From the NCBI GenBank assembly GCA_001972305.1, contig BDDD01001609.1, forward strand, positions 208,690 to 272,689: a stretch of 64,000 nucleotides of DNA, in the 5' to 3' direction. The stretch's first letter is position 1, and the number at the start of each line of letters is the position of its first letter. The notes beneath the pieces were generated by a model that ran no database searches, was not told where the DNA came from, and worked only from the letters and a program-made list of their open reading frames with translations. This DNA is from Cephalotus follicularis. Taxonomy: Eukaryota; Streptophyta; Magnoliopsida; Oxalidales; Cephalotaceae. The position numbers were made by a program, and so were the translations under genes. Positions 33,117-45,040 of this stretch are shown in pieces.

Positions 33117-33298
33117 CCCGAAAAAATCGGTGACAATACCTGGAAAGTGCAGCGGCGGTGGTGAAGAAAGAGAGCAGCGGCGGTGAGACCGGATCAGTGA
33201 TGAGAGAGATATCAAGGAGAGAAAGAGCAGAGAGCGGCCGAAGGAAGAGAGAGTGAGAAAAAGAGAGAAAGAAAAGATAGGAAGTAAAAAAAAGGAAA
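33117..33298. other. Purine-rich, low-complexity stretch
   Basis: GA-rich runs dominate 33170-33298 (GGAGAGAAAGAGCAGAGAG and similar). No reading frame or family match is visible. It may be the inner part of the CACTA-like end that follows. Confidence 0.35.
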
Positions 33299-33496
33299 GT
33301 GTCGGGTATAGGTATAGGGTACGGCGAGGGCATTAAGTGCCATCACAGTGTGTTTTTAACATGGAGAGGGCATGGCGAGGGCACAAGTTCTCTCGCCATG
33401 CCGGTGTTAAAAAAAAAACCGCAGCAACGGCGAGGGGATTACATTGCCCTCGCCATTTGCCCTCGCCGTTGCCCTTTTTTTTTTTTTTTTGTAGTG
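33299..33496. mobile_element. CACTA-like transposon terminus with subterminal repeats
   Basis: The stretch ends TTTTTTTTGTAGTG, which is CACTACAAAAAAAA on the other strand, the classic CACTA terminal repeat. Within the last 200 bp a 9-bp motif GGCGAGGGC or its complement occurs five to six times (33322, 33372, 33429, 33449, 33463 approximately), as expected of transposase-binding subterminal repeats. The three bases after the end are TTT. The opposite terminus was not found. Confidence 0.6.
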
Positions 33497-34160
33497 TTTG
33501 TCATTGCGATTTCTGCAGATATAAAATAAAGACAATATTCAGATAAATTCAATTTCAATGTTTATAACCATAAAGATTTGGTCTTTAATCTTTTAGGTGT
33601 TTTTCCTCTTAGGTTCCCACTATTTTACGCGAATCCCATAACCTTCGAATATTATGGGAGACGAGAAATAACAATCCAAGTCTTATGGATCTCATTTCCG
33701 ACTGGGGATCAGTGTCCTACACCATATTCAATATAACCTTGATTGGGGCCAAAACGCTATACTGAATCTTGTAGTTAGGCAAACTTTTTCCAACCATACA
33801 ATAGCATGATTCCTGATCATCGCTTTTGCCTTTAGTCTACACATGACCTTGACGGGGGCCAAAACGTCATATGCATTCTAGTCAAGTTTAACCTACCATC
33901 CAACACACAATGAATCAATGAATGTGAATCTTCACGGGAGCCAAAACATTCACATGCAAAATTCATTTGTATGTACATCTCATGTTCAACTCATATAGAT
34001 GTTCCTCGAAAAGGTAAGCCTTGATAGGGGCCAAAACACTCACAATTTCTAAGAGCATCTATATCAGTTGTAATGGCAGAAGGTAACGACCGAACACTCT
34101 TTGGTGCCCGTTTCGATTTAACTTGATATCATGGTATAATTGAGGAATAATAATATAAAT

Positions 34161-34203
34161 CTCATTATTATTATTATTATCATCATCATTATTATTATTA
34201 TTA
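34161..34203. repeat. (ATT)n/(ATC)n microsatellite
   Basis: An uninterrupted triplet run, ATT with three ATC units in the middle, inside the copia leader. Confidence 0.9.
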
Positions 34204-34819
34204 GTCAAACCTTTATTAATCAAATTACAAATACATGACATAATATGGAGAGGCCGTTGGAACCTCTAAGGGGGAGGCCGTTGGAACCTCAAGAACAGAA
34301 TTTAGACATGCATCACATACATACTATAAACTAATGCAGGTCATGGACTTTTACTACTGCAACTTGTTTGACTCTCAAACAAGCTGCTGGACTCATTCTT
34401 AGGTATGTTATTACAATCATACATTCATTCCCATACATGCATGGGTCTTGTAATATCTTCGTTCTCCTCCAACTTGCTTCCGCTGCGACGCTCACTCTTC
34501 TTTTACATAAACCAACTATAAACTGCAGAAACCTTGAAATAAATGAAGGGGAGTTAGAAGGAGGTGAAGAAGAATTGTAGATACAAATTAAGAGAGAGAA
34601 GAGAGACATGCAAGTCTCAAAATTACAACCCAAAAATAATGAAAAATAAAAACATACATTCAACACTTGAATAAAATAAGACAAACTAGGTCAAGCCAAT
34701 AGCCATACCATCATGCATATTCAATCTCATTGAATCAACAAATAAACTTGATAGATATATTTCTAAAAATATAGACAATTTATTGGGTAATTGAAGAAAA
34801 CTCTTTTCCGTATTTTAAC

Positions 34820-35150
34820 GCCAGAGCATCGATGCTTTAAGACAAAGCGTCGAAGTTAACGCGTCAAGCGTCGACGGTTCCTTAAGCGTCGATGCTTTTG
34901 TCGACTTATGGCGCTGTATTATACGCGTAAACGTTGACGCGTTTTCTCAAAAGCGTCGAACTTTTACTGCGAAGGTGTCGATGCTTTTCTCAAAAGCGTC
35001 GACGCTTTAGATCCTAGCGTATCAACGCTTTAGCGTGTAGGAGTCGACGCTTTTCTCAAAACATCGACGCTTATGCGTCTGGTGCGATTTTCTGCAGTGG
35101 TATCGCGTGTAAACGTCGATGCTTTTCTCAAAGGCATTGACGCTTCTGCG
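34820..35150. repeat. TCGA-core palindrome cluster, AGCGTCGACGCT type (copia leader)
   Basis: Units include GAGCATCGATGCTTT, AAGCGTCGACGGTTCC, AAGCGTCGATGCTTTTG, AAAAGCGTCGACGCTTTAG, GGAGTCGACGCTTTTCTC and ACATCGACGCTTATG. It is in the 5' leader, the same place as the cluster 12390-12632 of another copia element, but with a different motif type. Confidence 0.8.
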
Positions 35151-35478
35151 ACTAGAGGGAATCGCAAATTTGCATCCCATGCTTCTGTTTCACGGATTAA
35201 ACCCAAACAATTCAAGCATATCATCAACAAACATGTTTCTAACTATATATATCTGCATCAAATCTAGCTCTAATACCATTTTGTTGGAACCTTATAGCGA
35301 TTTAGTAATAAAATATCTAGATGCATAAAACCCTAATATATATTGTGTGATCATCTCATGAATATCAAGCCATATTTTTCGTTTCTAAGATCTTTTGAGC
35401 ATACATATATAGTTAGATATAAAACAATAGGGAGGAGCAGGCGGAATTAGTCACATAAATGGAGCGGTTCCTTCCTTC

Positions 35479-36445
35479 TGTCACACCCGTCCCAACCGAG
35501 GCAGATGTGACAATCACGTGACAAGCCTCCTTTTGGAAACCTCCACGTGATAGCTGAAAAACCTGTTTTGAAACTTCTAAAAAAAAATCGTAAAGCAGAT
35601 ATTTGTACAAAAACTTAAAATTTTTTCCAACTTTTAAATTTTTACGAAAATCAGGCATTTAGTATCTGTTAATCGGACTATGCCCCCTGTAAAGAAAAAC
35701 ACATTTTATAAACGAGCTCAGCCCTCAGCAAAACACTCCCGAAGGAGGAATCAAGAGTTTAAACTAATAAACATGCATGGGTTGGGCTCTGCCTCAACCA
35801 TATCAACAAGCATGAATCATAAATATATTGGGCTCTGCCCTTTCAAAACAAAACCATAAGGAAAAACATTTATTTAAAAACTTAATTAATGCATAATTAA
35901 AATGCTGATGTAGTGAAACTATGCATGTGTTGAAAACCCTGGTAGCATGTCATACCCTCGTGGTCCATCCATTATTGGATCCGACTTAGCAGCTGCTTAC
36001 CATCATCTGAAATAGAAAATTGGGAGGGGGTTAGTCCAAATGACTAAGTGAGTTGGGACAAGTCATTCCATGTTACATCCATGAAGAATCGGATGTGCTG
36101 AATGAAAACGATATAGCAAAGATCAAAATATATGAGGCAATAAATAAAGTGAATTAAAGAATATCAACAAGACTCAATTAAAAAGAAAATCATAATTCAA
36201 AAATGAAAGTGCTCTGAATAAACCTCAAACTTAAACTGGTACAACACGAGTACAATAGAGTCACAATAAGAATAGAGTGCAAATCAATATCAAGAATATA
36301 AAGAAATCAAAGACATGATCATCAATCATAAATACAAATATGTGCCCATGAAAATCATAAAAACCGGGGTTGCTGGTATAACTATACTATCATCATCATA
36401 TCTCATGTCTCTGTCATATCTAATGGTATTACTGCTCTAGACAGG
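35479..36445 (-). repeat. Gypsy LTR, 3' part, related to the LTRs of 55905-62135
   Basis: On the plus strand it begins TGTCACACCCGTCCCAACC. It runs parallel to the complement of 58964-58000: shared blocks include GGGTTAGTCCAAATGACTAA, AACCGGGG, and ATCATATCTCATGTCTCTG. Similarity stops near 36445. Confidence 0.7.
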
Positions 36446-37396
36446 CGCTCGTTTAAGGGATCCATGCCTTCAAGGCAAAAGGCATGCGTATCAATGTAGC
36501 CCTGCATGGGAAGGAGCCATGCTAAAACTGTATGAATGGACATGTCAAAGGAAGGATAGAAACATAGTATATAAAATGAGGAGAGTAAAGGAAAAATGTA
36601 AATGATGTCCCAGGACAGTGAGCCAAACTGGGGAGAATTCCGCCGAGCAGGTGAACCTAAGGGGTGAACTCCGCGAGGCTGGTGATCCTTGGGCGAATCC
36701 GCCAACGGTGAACCTAAAGGTGAATTCCGCCAAAGCTAGTGATCCAAAAGGTGAAGCACAGAGCAGGTGAGCAAAGGGAGAATTTCGCTCAGCAGGTGAA
36801 CCTGGAGGAGAATTTCGCAGGCTGGTGAGCCTAAAGGTGAACCTTGTACACTGACCAGACCATAGGATGACTGGACTAAACTCCTCTGTATGTGATATGT
36901 ATGGTTTGAGTAGAGCAGTCCGAGGACAACGAATGATAAAGGTTATGTTATGGTTTGTGATCTGCATTCATGGTAGGCATGCATATTTATTATGGTTTTC
37001 TTCTATGCTTGTATTGCTTGTTCCTCTGGTATGTGCCCGTATATGAGGTAACCTACGCAACCCTCAGGGTTACTGACCCATTCCTTTGAATGGGCCAGGT
37101 ACAGGATCAGGCAGTGGTGGCACGTCACAGCAGCGACAAGGATAAAGAGTGCAGTAAGTTCCTCCTCCTCGGCAGTAAGCTTTATGGTTAGATTCTTGAA
37201 GAATAATCATGTATTTTTTTCTGGTGTATAGCAGGATAATTTATATGTTTTGAACAGGGTCTATATATCTACACATTAAATGAAGGATTGTATTTATGAA
37301 TTATTTTAAGTTTAAATTTTCTTATGGATTAATGATTATTTTACGAAATGCCACGTGTCGAGTCATGGGGCTCATCCCACGGTTTGGGGCGTGACA
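36446..37396 (+). repeat. Second LTR-like segment with a local tandem repeat
   Basis: The right end ACGGTTTGGGGCGTGACA is a typical gypsy LTR terminus. 37020-37150 resembles an LTR R/U5 region (GGTTACTGACCCATTCC, CACGTCACAGCAGCGACAAGG). At 36640-36860 imperfect units of about 30 bp (GGTGAACCTAAAGGTGAATTCCGCC-like) repeat six or more times. No TSD links it with 35479 (CCTTC versus CGATC), so this may be a chimera of two LTRs or one rearranged LTR. Confidence 0.5.
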
Positions 37397-38750
37397 CGAT
37401 CAATGAGAATTTTTTGGACGAGCAGCTTATGCGTGTCCAGAGCGCACCATGGTACGCAGACATCGTTGATTATCTTGTTACGGCAAATGTACCATCCAAG
37501 TGGTGTTCTCAAGATAAGTATAGGTTTCTCTCGTAAGCGAAAATTTTTTCTGGGATGACCTTTATCTCTTTAAAGCATGACCTGACCAAATAATGCGACG
37601 ATGTGTTCCTGATCATGAGTGTCGATATATTCTTTCCTTTTGTCATGATCAGGCATGTGGTGACCATGTTGGCCCAACAAAGACAGTAGCCAAGGTTTTA
37701 CAATGTGGTTTCTATTGGCCGATAATTTTTAAGGATGCTTTTTAGTACTGTAAGGCTTGTCCATCATGTCAATCTCTAGGTCGTGTTACTAAGAGAAATA
37801 TGATGCCCTTAACTCCGATTTTGACTGTGGAGATTTTTGATGTTTAGGGCATTGATTCATGGGTCCTTTTCCCAATTCATTTGGAAATTTATATATCCTT
37901 CTGGCTGTAGACTATGTTTTGAAGTGGATCGAGGCAATACCTTGTCGAGCCAATCACAACTCGGTGATTGTAAAGTTTCTCAAGGAACATTTCTTTTCTC
38001 ATTTTTATACCCCACGTGCCATCATTAGTGATAAGGGTACCCACTTTTGTAATCGTTCTTTCGAATCGCTCATGAAAAGATATGGGATTACTCACAAGCT
38101 AGCTATGCCTTACCATCCACAAACTAGTGGGCAAGTTGAAGTGTCTAATTGCCAAATCAAGCAAATCTTAGAGAAGACAATCATCCCCAGTAGAAAGGAT
38201 TGGTCCACCCATCTTGTGGACACTTTATGGGCTTATCGAACTGCTTTCAAGACTAACCTTGGTCAATCCCCTTACCGACTTGTGTATGGTAAACCATGTC
38301 ATCTTCTGGTGGAATTGGAAAATCGAGCCTTTTGGGCTATCAAGCAATTCAATGTTGATCGTTCCACTGTTGGTAGTCATCGTGCTCTTCAGCTATCTGA
38401 CTTGGAAGAAATTCGTAATGATGCTTATGACAATGCGAAGATATCCAAAGAAAAGACCAAGGTCTTTCATGATACACGTATTCTAAGCAAACATTTCGAA
38501 GTAGGAGACAAGGTTCTTTTATATAATTCACGTTTACATATGTTCCCTGGTAAACTTCGATCCCGTTGGGATGGCCCTTATATTGTTAAAACCGTTTACT
38601 CACATGGTGCTTTTGAGATTTGTAAGCCAGGTACTGAGGAGGCGTTCAAGGTGAATGGGCAATGATTGAAGAAATTTTTAGAGTTTCCAGCTGTGTCGAT
38701 AGAGGAGGCCATGGACATTCATGAGCCTCCTTATTTTGAGCCTTCATGAT
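37397..38750 (+). pseudogene. Athila-like gypsy integrase
   Basis: The zinc-domain region is in several frames: NENFLDEQLMRVQSAPWYAD, IVDYLVTANVPSKW, then FCHDQACGDH-like and CKACPSCQSLGRVTKRNMMP. A one-base loss near 37853 shifts the frame. From 37859 a clean 268-codon frame holds the core with all three catalytic residues: the Asp in [15 protein letters not shown], the Asp in [11 protein letters not shown], and the Glu in [32 protein letters not shown] and the C-terminal [20 protein letters not shown] follow. A TGA at 38663 precedes LKKFLEFPAVSIEEAMD. PWYADIVNYL and SRWxGPF are hallmarks of Athila-type pol. Everything upstream (gag to RNase H) is missing; the left edge is the LTR end at 37396. 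Confidence 0.88.
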
Positions 38751-39918
38751 CAAATTCGGTAAACCCTACCCCTTTTGTTCTTTGTTTTATTGCATTGTTT
38801 CTTATATTTTCTTGATCATGTCTTGTTCTTTTATTTTTTAGGGGTGTTAGACCAAAGTTCATTTTAATTTTGAAAGTAGGAATAAATGTTGATATGCTTA
38901 GAAATAATAGAAAAACCCATAGAAGAAATAATACAAATTTTGTTTTCAAGGAAAAGGAAAAGAATGCATCTCAAGGTAGGAGTTTGTGCATGAAAATAAA
39001 ATGAATAAAAAGACCAATCTTGTGTGTTTTCAAGGTTTCATAAAATTTTAGTAAGGAGGAAGACATGGAATTGATGTTCTTACAAATATATAAAAAAAAG
39101 AGAAGGGAAAATAGTGTATATTTTACCTCTTTGAATTCAGTCTTAGTCTGTAGTCTAATTGATTCGAGTTATTAAGCCTTATGGGTGTTTTACACCTAGT
39201 TCCTTAAAGCCAATTGGTTTGAGAGTAACTGGTCGAAAACTCAATACATGGGTCTTTTAAGTTTAAAAGGCTAAGACATTGCACGAATTTAATTTGGTAA
39301 AGTTTTTGTTGTTGCATGTGTGTTTTGTAAATTCTTAAGCTACTTAGTACTTTGGGTGTCTGGTGTTTGCTCCATCCATGACAATTCAGATGGAAAGGTA
39401 GTGGAGGAATGAGTTTGAATAAAGCAAAAGAAAAAGAGAAAGAAAGAAAATATGTGTAAGTGCTAAACTTCTTTGTTTGACTCCGAATTAGGATTTTATG
39501 TTGCTAAGAATGCATATCTTGATTGGTATATATGGTGTGGAATAACAGAAAAATTTGGTAAAGCTCCTTAATTGAAATGTGTTTTAATTCTAGAACATGA
39601 AACGAGATAATAAAATTCAAGTATGGGGGTTGCCTATGAATTTTTTTAGTAGAGATACACTTTGCTTATTTTCAAAGTTTTGATGAACTGAATTTTGTGT
39701 GTTTATTCTCCGGAAAACACTCACGAGACAAAACTCATCCACTAGGGCTTCCTAGGGGTTTAATGGCTTGTTGCATCTGCTAAATGCAATCGTGATTCCT
39801 ACGAAAGTGAGTTAGGTTGTTATTTATGTTTTATGTTTTAGTTTTTGTGTTTGTTTTCTTGTTTTAGCTTTCCATTTTGTTTGCTTGAGGACAAGCAAAG
39901 TTCAAGTATGAGGGTATT
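38751..39918 (+). other. Athila 3' non-coding spacer, no env-like ORF
   Basis: 1.2 kb AT-rich sequence without a supportable frame. Many Athila elements carry an env-like ORF after pol; I see none here. It ends with TGCTTGAGGACAAGCAAAG and CAAGTATGAGGG, the usual polypurine-tract neighbourhood of Athila 3' LTRs. Confidence 0.6.
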
Positions 39919-40461
39919 TGTTTTGCATAAAAATGTGTTGTTTTTAATGATTTATTTGTGATATTTTTATGCTTGGAATAAACTACTTTGGTTGTGTTAT
40001 GTTGATTTTTAGGTACTAGACCAAAAAGACCAAAGTGCGTGAAGAATGAGCTAAATTGGTGAAAAATCTGCATAAAAAAGAGCTAAGCGTCGACGCCTAG
40101 ACTTTAAGCGTCGACGCCTAACTCCAAAGCACTGACGGGTACAATATAAGTGTCGATGCTTTGCACTCCAGGATGAACATATCTGCAGTTTCATGATTTT
40201 TGTCAACACCAATCCGTTTGGCGTCAACGTGCTGGGATTTCAATGTTTAGGCGTCAACGCCATAATCAAGACGTCAACGCCAAAAATGCACAAATCAAAC
40301 AGTAGCTTAAACGTTAACGTGCAACAATCAAGATTTCAACGCTCTCCTTCTTTCACGAGTTAAGCGTCGACGCCTTGCTTGTAAGCGTCGACGCTTAACA
40401 CTTAAATCAGCCAAAGAACGCACGATACAAGTCAACGCTTAGCGCCTTCAACATTCAAAGC
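39919..40461 (+). repeat. Athila 3' LTR, truncated by the copia insertion
   Basis: It begins about TGTTTTGCATAAAAATGTG after the purine-rich tract and is cut by the copia LTR at 40462. It carries a palindrome cluster at 40085-40445. No second LTR is present to fix the start exactly. Confidence 0.6.
40085..40445. repeat. TCGA-core palindrome cluster, AGCGTCGACGCC type (Athila LTR)
   Basis: Units include TAAGCGTCGACGCCTAGAC, TTAAGCGTCGACGCCTAAC, AAGTGTCGATGCTTTG, TTAAGCGTCGACGCCTTG, GTAAGCGTCGACGCTTAAC and derived GGCGTCAACGCC forms. Confidence 0.8.
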
Positions 40462-41605
40462 TGAAAACCCTATATGGCAACCCTTATAGTAAATGGTTTG
40501 CGGAAAAACAAATTAAACTATGAACATAAACAATCACACAAGAACCATAAAACAATTACAAGTAATAAAGAGAGAAAGAGTTAGAGAGATGCAAACACGG
40601 TTTATAGTGGTTCGACTTAACTCTTACCTACGTCCACTTTTCCCAAGGTAGCTCCTTGAGATTCCACTAAAAATCACTAGTACCCTTTGATTTTTGGTTA
40701 CGGGTGCAAATCAAAGAAACCACCTTACACCTTGATTTTGGGTTACGGGTGCGAATCAAAGAAACACCTAACAAGAGTTTGCTCCCCACCAGGTTCACTC
40801 CCCGTGATAATCCTTCTAAGGGTTCATTCCCCTTGATTATCTCATTAAGGGTTCACTCCTCCTTTTTACAATGAAATATTTGGTTTTTGTGTTTACAAAT
40901 AACCTCTCAAAGATTTGATAGGAAAATGATAAAGTTCTTGAAGAGCTTTGATGAATTTGGAAGTTGTTTTTGCTCTTGATGATCTTCTCTCTTGTTTGAT
41001 GAAGTTGTTCAAGTTTTACTTGTTCATCTTTGATCTTATGTTTTTAGCTGAATTTGAATTGTTAGAGCTACAAATTTTGCCTTGGGAAGTGCTCATTTGG
41101 TCTTGAGACTTGTTACTTCTGCATTGGGAATTGTTACTTTTGTCTTGAGAATTATTGTTTCAGTCTTGGGACTTGTTACTTGAAACGGCGCTCAAAAAGT
41201 GGTCCAGTAAATTTCTGCCCGCGCGCAAAGCATCGACGCTTTTGCTCTAAGCGTCGCCACTTATGTTACCGTTAGAAGTTTGAATTTGAAATTCACTGCT
41301 TGAAGCGCTGAAGCTTTAGAAATGATGTCGACGGTTTGGCACAGATCGCTGACGCTTTTTCTTGAGCGTCACCGCTTTGAATGAATCAATTGACAATAAA
41401 AGTCTCTAGAATAAACCACGGATATGAGCTTCTTAAGCGTTGACACCTTGGTCCAAACCGCTGACGCTTTCTTGTGACCATCGGCGCTTTGTCCTGATTC
41501 TACACTTCTTTATTTTGTTTATCTTTTCTTGCACAGAAAGTAACAATGTTAAATGCAAATATGTAATCGTTAAAATTCAGGATTGAGACAAAAAGTCAAC
41601 AATCT
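40462..41605 (-). repeat. 3' LTR of the Sirevirus-like copia element
   Basis: The first 340 bp match 53950-54288 (ACGGTTTATAGTGGTTCG, CTTGATTTTGGGTTACGGG). The inner end matches the fragment at 2957-3177. It includes the palindrome cluster at 41228-41490. Confidence 0.82.
41228..41490. repeat. TCGA-core palindrome cluster, AGCGTCGACGCT type, degenerate (copia LTR)
   Basis: Units include AAAGCATCGACGCTTTTGC, TAAGCGTCGCCACTT, GATGTCGACGGTTTGG, CGCTGACGCTTTTTC, GAGCGTCACCGCTTTG and CATCGGCGCTTTG. It is more decayed than the other clusters. Confidence 0.65.
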
Positions 41606-42180
41606 CCCCATTTTTGATGATTATAAAAATTTTCTACATTAAGGGAATAAATTTATAACAGTTAAAACAAAGTACCTTTGAAAGATAAATTCCCTTTAGA
41701 TACCAACTGAAAGTCTTTAGATAAACTCCCCCTTAATATGACAAACTCTTTTTAAGCTTCCTTTTAACTTAAAGTCTAATTCTCCCCATAAGACTAAATT
41801 TCAAATTCAAAACAAAAATTTATGCATATAATTCTATTTATAGCTTCCTCTTAACATAAACTTCCCCTTAACATAAGTTGTCAATTTCTCCTTAAGCATA
41901 AACATTCTCCCCCTTTTTTGTTAGCATCAAAAAGAGTATTTCAACAATTTTGATACCGAATAGACAATTTTAAAAGGATACCAATTGAAAGAAAATTTTA
42001 AAAGAATACCAATTGTAAGTGAATCCATTGAAAGTTAAAACAATGTCAATGAAAAGGATCAAGTGTAAAGAATTTCTAATAAGGGTATAATGATATTATC
42101 AACTTCATATCATTACCTCCCCCTCAACATATGTTGCTTTCTCCCCAACATATGTACTTGAATATTTTGATTTTAGCTTC
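41606..42180 (-). other. Multiple polypurine tracts ahead of the copia 3' LTR
   Basis: On the minus strand GGGGGAG- or GGGGAGA-type runs recur at about 41610, 41725, 41785, 41870, 41905, 42118 and 42140. Repeated polypurine tracts in this place are a described feature of Sireviruses. No coding frame is seen. Confidence 0.6.
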
Positions 42181-43461
42181 AAGTACACCTGCAAAACAGA
42201 GTTTAAACTTTTTGTACCCAAGTGAATTTAGGTCCTTGTAGGTTAGTACAAAAGTTCCTTTGGGAACCCAAACTTTCTTAGTTTTATCAAAAAACAAAAT
42301 TCTTATAATGAAAGCATGAAGTAAAAACATGTCCTAGTCTACCACAATAGTTACAAACAATTTTGGGCTCATTTTTCTTAACAAAGAAATTATTAAAGTG
42401 TTTGACATTATTCATTTGTTCATAGCCTAGACCAGCTTTGTCAAATACACATCTTTGTAATCCTAGAAGATTATCCAATTTAGCATTACTACTTGAAAAC
42501 TTAGAAAAAGTTTTCTTCAAGGCATCAATTTCAAGTTTTAACTTTTCATTTTCTTCCTTTGAATCATTTGACAATTTCAACGAAACATTTAAAATTTCAA
42601 TCTCATTTATATAGTTGCTATTCTCATTCTTTAGATTTTCAATTTCATTTAACATTGAAATAGTATCTTTCTTTAGAGATTTATTTTTCAAGCAAATATT
42701 TTTATATTCATGAAATAAATTTTCATAAGAATCTTGTAACTCTTCAAACGAAAAATTTACCTCATCTTCTTCCTCCTCCTCAATTTCCATGAAAGCAATG
42801 TGGGCTACTTCTTTATTACTTTCTTCTTCGGAGCTCGATGAGTCACTATCATCTCATGTAGCTACAAAAGCATTCTTCTTCTTGGATTGCTCTTTGTTGA
42901 ATTTTTCTTTCTTCTTAATATTTGGGCAATCACTCTTGAAATGACCCGGCTTTTTGCACTCATAGCACGTTGGTTCTTCCTTTTTGCTCGAATCTTCATC
43001 TTGAGGGAACTTCTTTTTGAAAACATTTTTACCCTTTTGACTTTTGAGGAACTTCTTAAATTGAGAAGTGATAAGAGCCATATCACCATCTTCATTACTT
43101 TCACTATCTTCTTTCCAAGCCTTTAAAGCAATTGTCTTCTTCTTTTTGGTCTCCACGTGCCCATGATTTTTCATCGTTGTCTCATGTGTCATCAAGGAAC
43201 CAAGGAGCTGCTCAAGTGTAAGAGTTATGAGATCCTTAGCTTCCCCAATCACCGTTACCTTTGGAGTCCAACTTTTCGGCAAGCACCTTAAAATCTTCCT
43301 AACAAGTTCTTGGTTATGATAAGACTTTCAAAGATTTTTAAGAGAATTTATAATAGTAGTAAAGCAAGTAAACATATCACTAATACATTCATCATTATGT
43401 ATCATAAACAATTCATATTCATGTACAAGCATGCTAATTTTAGATTCCTTTACTTGGTTTG
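42181..43461 (-). pseudogene. Sirevirus-like gag, C-terminal part
   Basis: The frame continues from 53526 across the gypsy insertion: NQVKESKISMLVHEYELF, then NSLKNL and a stop, ELVRKILRCLPKSWTPKVT, LEQLLGSLMTHE. A nucleocapsid knuckle CYECKKPGHFKSDC (CX2CX4HX4C) follows, then an acidic segment interrupted by a stop at 42855. A long coiled-coil-like stretch comes next (SFEELQDSYENLFHEYKNI, EKLKLEIDALKKTFSK), then a second CCHC knuckle CNYCGRLGHVFTSC. After KKVWVPKGTF the pol frame does not follow. Gag with a coiled coil and two knuckles fits Sirevirus-type elements. Confidence 0.83.
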
Positions 43462-44759
43462 TGTCACACCCCGTTTAAGAGAAACGACATTAAAGCAGTA
43501 AAGGCAATTAACACACAAAATACAGCTCATGTAAAATCCATAAAATTTAAAACTTTAAACAGACTATCAGTTGCAGACGCATTTAAAATCCATAAGCTGT
43601 AAAAAACTGTAGCGTGCATCCCATACTACATGCTACTCATTAGCCCAACATTGTTAATCGCCCACAACGGAGCGTGAGTTACAGTACAAGATTAAAATCC
43701 ATCAGTAAACAAAACCATAACAACGGTATATCAGTCCCTTAACCAAAACCAGGTTTATTACAAGACAGGAGAATAAGTAAAACTAAGAACAATATAACAC
43801 TTGTTCTTCATCCACGCTAGTCCCACAGGTCCACTGCATCAATCTGTAAAGTAGGGGGTTAGCCTTTGTCCTCACTCGGCTAAGCCATAAAAGCAGTTCG
43901 GGATTAAAATTAAATGCATGTCATGATATGAATGCATGAATGATGCAGTGCAGTAGAATTCCAGTTTATATATATACGAAAATATATATATTAAACAGTA
44001 CAGTAAATATCAGTGGTACATATATAAGAAAATGTATGTATGCAGAAACAGTACAGTAGTAACCCGAACAGGGTCACATCAACAAGCACAGTAATGTCCG
44101 AGAAGGACCAACAGGCAGTGCAGGATGTCCACACAGGACTACAACAGGCAGGATGTCCACATAGGACCACAACATGCAGTATGTGTAGCGCCGCCAACTC
44201 CTGGCCCCACGCTACACTCCCACTCCGGCCCCTACATCAGGCAACCGAGCGAGGCAACAGTACAGGATAGTGAGTTACCCAGCCATACTCCTGGCCCCTA
44301 GGTCAACCCTACACTAGTCGGCGCTGGTAGTCTCCGCCATGCAACCAGTGGCTCAAGCACAAACACACAGCAATTCACAGAGCAAAGAGTGAATTCAAGC
44401 AGTAACAGTACAGTAAACAGGACAGTAGTGATCCTTTAGATCCACAACAGGCAGTTGTTTTCCAAAATGTTTCCAAAAGTGACAACATTTGAAAATAGGC
44501 ATTTTCAGTAGAAAATACTTTTAAACAGTACAGTAGTGGTAATCGTTTTCCAAAGGTATTTGGAAATACGATATCAATATTTGTTTTGTACTCAAACTAG
44601 TAGTTTCAATTCACATATGCATTTCCAAAGTAATAACACATTAGAAATCATAATTCGAGTACAAACAGGCAGTAAAACAGTACATATGCAATGCATACAA
44701 ATGCTCAATGCATCCTAGCAGGAATCGAGATCGTTTCGTATCGTTTTAGGCAAACAGCA

Positions 44760-45040
44760 GTCCAACCAGTCGGCTGGAATCCTCACCAGTTGACTGTTCT
44801 GGGTCGAGCAGTATGAGTAGTCGACTGGTTCCTTCTACCAGTCTACTGTCCATTAGGCAGTCAGTTGTTGTTCTTCAACAGTCGACTGTTTACAGTACAC
44901 CACACGAGAACATTCCCAGATTACCATCTTCTGGGCAGTACGAAGTATGAACAGTCGACTGCTTTCCATTGGAAGTCGACTGGTCTCATTGAGTAGTCGA
45001 CTGTATTCCTTCGACAGTCGGCTGCTCTGCGAGCCAGTGG
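44760..45040. repeat. CCAGTCGACTGG palindrome cluster, inner block (3' LTR)
   Basis: Ten or so units in 280 bp: CCAGTCGGCTGGAA, GTAGTCGACTGGTTCC, CCAGTCTACTGTCC, ACAGTCGACTGTTT, GAAGTCGACTGGTC, GTAGTCGACTGTATT, ACAGTCGGCTGCTC. The counterpart in the other LTR is 52135-52400. Confidence 0.85.

Larger units (their letters stand above)
33497..35478 (-). mobile_element. 5' end of a copia element: leader, primer site, LTR start
   Basis: On the minus strand an LTR end (GGTTCCAACA) is followed by the primer-site-like TGGTATTAGAG (35268-35278, one change from TGGTATCAGAG). The leader then carries a palindrome cluster at 34820-35150. The part at 33540-33920 resembles the leader of copia 8718-14531 (ACTATTTTACGCGAATCCCATA-like block). 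Gag is absent, as the CACTA-like end cuts it off at 33496. The LTR runs from 35282 to 35478, where another LTR begins. A duplicated GGAGGCCGTTGGAACCTC occurs at 34246-34290. Confidence 0.6.

Noticed and set aside
36545..36967. A 140-codon repetitive minus-strand frame
   Set aside because: The frame exists because the local tandem repeat unit happens to lack stops. It lies in LTR sequence.
38751..39918. An env-like gene in the Athila element
   Set aside because: I looked for an open frame or membrane segments between integrase and the 3' LTR and found none of useful length.
44760..45040. A CRISPR-like array from regularly repeated palindromes
   Set aside because: Units are degenerate and unevenly spaced, there are no unique spacers of constant length and no cas genes, and the locus is a plant LTR.
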